Source: Candidatus Colimonas fimequi (GTDB lineage Bacteria; Bacillota; Clostridia; Peptostreptococcales; Anaerovoracaceae). Taken from it: a DNA stretch of 7,936 bases. The notes under the pieces are model-generated. The model was not told the origin of the DNA. It made no database searches and worked only from the letters and a program-made list of their open reading frames with translations. The translations under genes and the position numbers were made by a program. The stretch spans positions 1 through 7,936 of the forward strand of contig JAGHTQ010000008.1 in assembly GCA_018065295.1 (NCBI GenBank), given 5' to 3'. Of the stretch, positions 5,971 to 7,936 are shown piece by piece (within the stretch, counting starts at the first letter, position 1; each line of letters opens with the position of its first letter).

Positions 5971-6010
5971 GTCTAATTCTCCTTATCATCGTAGTTACTA
6001 GTTACACAAC

Positions 6011-6039
6011 ATTATATATGAATTAAAAGCAATAAAAAA
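6011..6039 (-). promoter_or_regulatory. Possible promoter of the transporter-lipoprotein unit
   Basis: Minus-strand TATAAT (6016-6011) sits about 40 bases before the transporter start. The only -35 candidate at 17 bases is the T-run of the preceding terminator (TTTTTT, 6039-6034), which is weak. The -10 is perfect, so I list it with low confidence. Confidence 0.4.
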
Positions 6040-6059
6040 GGGTGTTCATGTGAACACCC
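6034..6059 (-). terminator. Intrinsic terminator of the phosphofructokinase gene
   Basis: Arms GGGTGTTC and GAACACCC (8 bp, loop of four) followed on the minus strand by six T. It begins 25 bases after the pfp stop codon. No T-run follows on the plus strand, so it works in one direction. Confidence 0.92.
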
Positions 6060-6084
6060 TCAGTCAATTAGCAATTTTGACAAA

Positions 6085-7323
6085 TTACTTAGCCAGAACC
6101 TTCTTCAGCTTAGCATATCTTGGAAGTGAGTTAACATATGCGATTTCTGGTTCGCCCTGGATAAGTGGCAGTGCGTAGTCATAGAATTCCTTAGTTACGA
6201 AGTTCTTAGTGATCCATTCTGCTGGAACCTTCTTCTCCTGGTTAGCTACGTCGTTAAGTGGTACGAGTACCATTTCGCCAACATAGTCGCCATCTTCTTC
6301 ATAAGTACGCTTGATACCTACCATGAAGCCAGTTTCGCCCGCAACAGCCTTCTCAACTGCAGTCTTACCAGCCATAACTGCTTCGTTAATGTCTGTAGCT
6401 GAAGCCTGGTGAGCAGCAGCTCTCTGGAGCAGTGAAAGTTCGATACCTCTTACCTTAACGTCCATTCTGCCCTTAACAGCTTCTGCAAGTCTAGCAGCAA
6501 GGCCGCCCAGCTGAGCGTGACCGAAACCGTCAGTTGCTGAAGTTTCTGCTTCTGATACGAATGAACCGTCTGCATAGTGGATACCTTCTGATACAGCTAC
6601 CATGCAGTTGCCAGTTTCTTCATATACGTTTCTTACGTCCAGAAGGAACTGTTCCATGTCGAAGTCATTTTCTGGCAGGTAGATAAGGTCAGGACCTGCA
6701 CCAGCCATAGTTGCCAGTGAAGCAGCAGCTGTAAGCCAACCTGCGTGTCTACCCATTACTTCTACGATAGTGATCATACCTGTGTCATATACTTCTGTGT
6801 CCTTACGGATTTCCATGCATGCTGTAGCGATGTACTTAGCAGCACTTGCGAAACCTGGGCAGTGGTCTGTGCCAATCAGGTCGTTGTCGATTGTCTTTGG
6901 AACGCCCATAACACGGCAGTCATAACCAACGCTCTCCATGTAACGGCTAACCTTGTTGCAAGTATCCATTGAGTCGTTACCGCCGTTGTAGAAGAAGTAT
7001 CTTACGTCATACTTCTTGAAGATTTCAAGAATTCTCTTATAGTCTGTGTCATCAACTTCTGGATCTGCAATCTTATAACGGCATGAGCCAAGTTCTGATG
7101 ATGGAGTGTTTGTCAGAAGAGCCAGTTCGCGTTCTTCTTCTTCATCCATTACGAAAAGTCTGTCACCCAGAACACCCTTGATACCGTGTTCTGCGCCATA
7201 AACCTTAGTGATTTCTGGAGCGTCCAGAGCAGCTCTGATTACGCCATATGCGCTAGCATTGATAACTGATGTTGGACCACCTGACTGTCCGAAGATGCAT
7301 GCGCCTCTTAATACGTTATTCAT
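6085..7323 (-). CDS. pfp: 6-phosphofructokinase, probably pyrophosphate-dependent
   Basis: Phosphorylates fructose-6-phosphate to fructose-1,6-bisphosphate in glycolysis; with PPi as donor the step is reversible. The 412 residues carry GQSGGPTSVIN (12-22), YNGGNDSMDT (112-121), PKTIDNDL (142-149, catalytic Asp146) and EVMGRHAGW (188-196). Two positions argue for PPi over ATP: Asp117 where ATP enzymes have Gly (GGDGS), and Lys143 before TIDND where ATP enzymes have Gly. At the preceding position, ATP enzymes have Asp and this protein has Asn116, a variant I recall from other clostridial PPi enzymes. The length of about 410 fits the PPi or long clade rather than the ~320-residue ATP PfkA. The ATG at 7323 has AGGTGG about eight bases upstream. 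It has its own promoter and terminator, so it is monocistronic. The family is certain; the phosphoryl donor is inferred from residues. Confidence 0.93.
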   Translation of the reverse strand: MNNVLRGACIFGQSGGPTSVINASAYGVIRAALDAPEITKVYGAEHGIKGVLGDRLFVMDEEEERELALLTNTPSSELGSCRYKIADPEVDDTDYKRILEIFKKYDVRYFFYNGGNDSMDTCNKVSRYMESVGYDCRVMGVPKTIDNDLIGTDHCPGFASAAKYIATACMEIRKDTEVYDTGMITIVEVMGRHAGWLTAAASLATMAGAGPDLIYLPENDFDMEQFLLDVRNVYEETGNCMVAVSEGIHYADGSFVSEAETSATDGFGHAQLGGLAARLAEAVKGRMDVKVRGIELSLLQRAAAHQASATDINEAVMAGKTAVEKAVAGETGFMVGIKRTYEEDGDYVGEMVLVPLNDVANQEKKVPAEWITKNFVTKEFYDYALPLIQGEPEIAYVNSLPRYAKLKKVLAK

Positions 7324-7379
7324 TTTTATACCACCTTTACCTTCTTAATATATAGATAAAACTAATGCCTAATTCACAC

Positions 7380-7401
7380 GGTTACTTCGCCAAAAGTAAC
7401 C
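7380..7401 (-). promoter_or_regulatory. 5'-UTR stem-loop of the phosphofructokinase mRNA
   Basis: Arms GGTTACTT and AAGTAACC pair perfectly over 8 bp around a six-base loop (TTGGCG on the minus strand). It lies a few bases after the predicted transcription start and well upstream of the ribosome site, with no U-run after it. It may stabilise the 5' end of the mRNA; no ligand-binding or known riboswitch pattern is visible. Confidence 0.5.
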
Positions 7402-7413
7402 CACCAAATCGAT

Positions 7414-7442
7414 ATTATACCACCATCTGTAAATAGTGCAAA
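7414..7442 (-). promoter_or_regulatory. Promoter of the phosphofructokinase gene (extended -10)
   Basis: Minus-strand TTTGCA (7442-7437, four of six), spacer 17, then TATAAT (7419-7414) preceded by TGG, giving a full extended -10. Transcription would start near 7407, leaving an 84-base leader. Confidence 0.75.
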
Positions 7443-7461
7443 CTTTTTGGGCAAAAAAACA

Positions 7462-7486
7462 AAAAAGCCCATAAAATGGGCTTTTT
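7462..7486 (-). terminator. Intrinsic terminator of the HtrA gene
   Basis: Perfect 11-bp arms AAAAAGCCCAT and ATGGGCTTTTT with a three-base loop, followed on the minus strand by further T (TTTTTT-G-TTTTTTT). It begins 19 bases after the htrA stop codon. The A/T flanks make it able to act on both strands. Confidence 0.93.
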
Positions 7487-7505
7487 CAGAGGTTATAAGG
7501 GGTAT

Positions 7506-7936
7506 CTACTGTTCGATTTCTTCATGGCCTTTTTCTTCAAGTTCGAACTTGATATTCTTGATTTCGCCATTACGAACGATAGTGTACTTAATCTTGTCGC
7601 CAGGCTTCTTTGTTGTGATGATAGTTGAAAGTTCATCGAATGTAGAGATGATCTTATCATCTACAGCGTATACCATATCTCCAGGCTGGAATCCTGCTTC
7701 CTTAGCATGCTTGCCAATAACTTCTGCGATGTATACTGCAGTCTGCTGCTGGCTCTGGCCGCCGCCAAAGAACTCATCGAATCCGCCTGATTCACCGCCC
7801 TGGCCTGAAACATATCCTTCCTGATATGACATGCCAGTGTATGCTTCGCCGCTAACATAGCCCTTTTCCATGAGCTGGTTAGCAACTTCAGCAGCTGTGT
7901 TAATTGGAATTGCGAATCCCAGACCTTCTACGTCAG
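7506..7936 (-). CDS. htrA: HtrA/DegP-like serine protease, C-terminal part with PDZ domain (5' end outside window)
   Basis: Envelope-associated serine protease and chaperone family that degrades misfolded exported proteins. Only the last 143 residues are visible, open at the window edge; the internal Met at 7871 is not the start. Translation through the edge gives VEGLGFAIPIN, the well-known end of the HtrA protease domain, followed by TAAEVANQLMEKGYVSG. A PDZ domain follows, with TAVYIAEV, AGFQPGDMVYAVDDKIISTFDEL and the last strand IKYTIVRNGEIK. Between the first PDZ strand and TAVYIAEV lies an unusual Gly/Gln-rich stretch (GQGGESGGFDEFFGGGQSQQQ region, about 7737-7805) where relatives have a short helix. 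The catalytic triad lies outside the window. A strong terminator follows directly, so this is the last gene of its unit. Confidence 0.92.
   Translation of the reverse strand, partial: DVEGLGFAIPINTAAEVANQLMEKGYVSGEAYTGMSYQEGYVSGQGGESGGFDEFFGGGQSQQQTAVYIAEVIGKHAKEAGFQPGDMVYAVDDKIISTFDELSTIITTKKPGDKIKYTIVRNGEIKNIKFELEEKGHEEIEQ

Overview
All the genes I can support in this window lie on the minus strand, so it reads from right to left. The setting looks like a low-to-moderate GC Gram-positive anaerobe, most plausibly a clostridium (Lachnospiraceae-like). The reasons are strong AGGAGG-type ribosome binding sites, intrinsic terminators with long U-runs, a pyrophosphate-type phosphofructokinase, a clostridial-looking EPSP synthase motif, and an HtrA with a single visible PDZ domain. 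This placement is inference from style and family, not from a database match.

Right side (7936 to about 6034): the 3' end of an HtrA/DegP-like serine protease with a strong terminator, then a monocistronic PPi-dependent 6-phosphofructokinase gene. That gene has an extended -10 promoter, a 5'-UTR hairpin and its own terminator. Middle (6033 to 4028): a two-gene unit, a sodium:neurotransmitter-symporter (NSS) family transporter followed after 11 bases by a small predicted lipoprotein of unknown function.

Left side (3976 to 1, continuing past the edge): an aromatic amino acid operon in the order leader peptide - aroF (DAHP synthase) - tyrA (prephenate dehydrogenase) - aroB (dehydroquinate synthase) - aroA (EPSP synthase, cut by the window edge). 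Together these cover the entry step of the shikimate pathway, two further common-pathway steps and the tyrosine branch.

The most interesting element is at 3976-3744, ahead of aroF. A sigma-A-like promoter drives a 28-residue ORF with its own ribosome binding site, whose product contains five consecutive tyrosines followed by phenylalanine. Thirty-three bases after its stop codon comes a 13-bp terminator hairpin with a U-run, then the aroF ribosome binding site. The leader RNA can form the classical set of alternatives: a 1:2 stem flanking the Tyr codons, a nested two-part antiterminator that competes for the terminator, and the terminator itself. This reads as ribosome-mediated transcription attenuation sensing charged tRNA-Tyr (and perhaps tRNA-Phe). 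In Firmicutes the usual tyrosine sensor is a T-box, and none is visible here. A second unusual feature is a pair of 41-base palindromic repeats in opposite orientation in the two spacers flanking tyrA, with a compensatory base-pair change in the stem.
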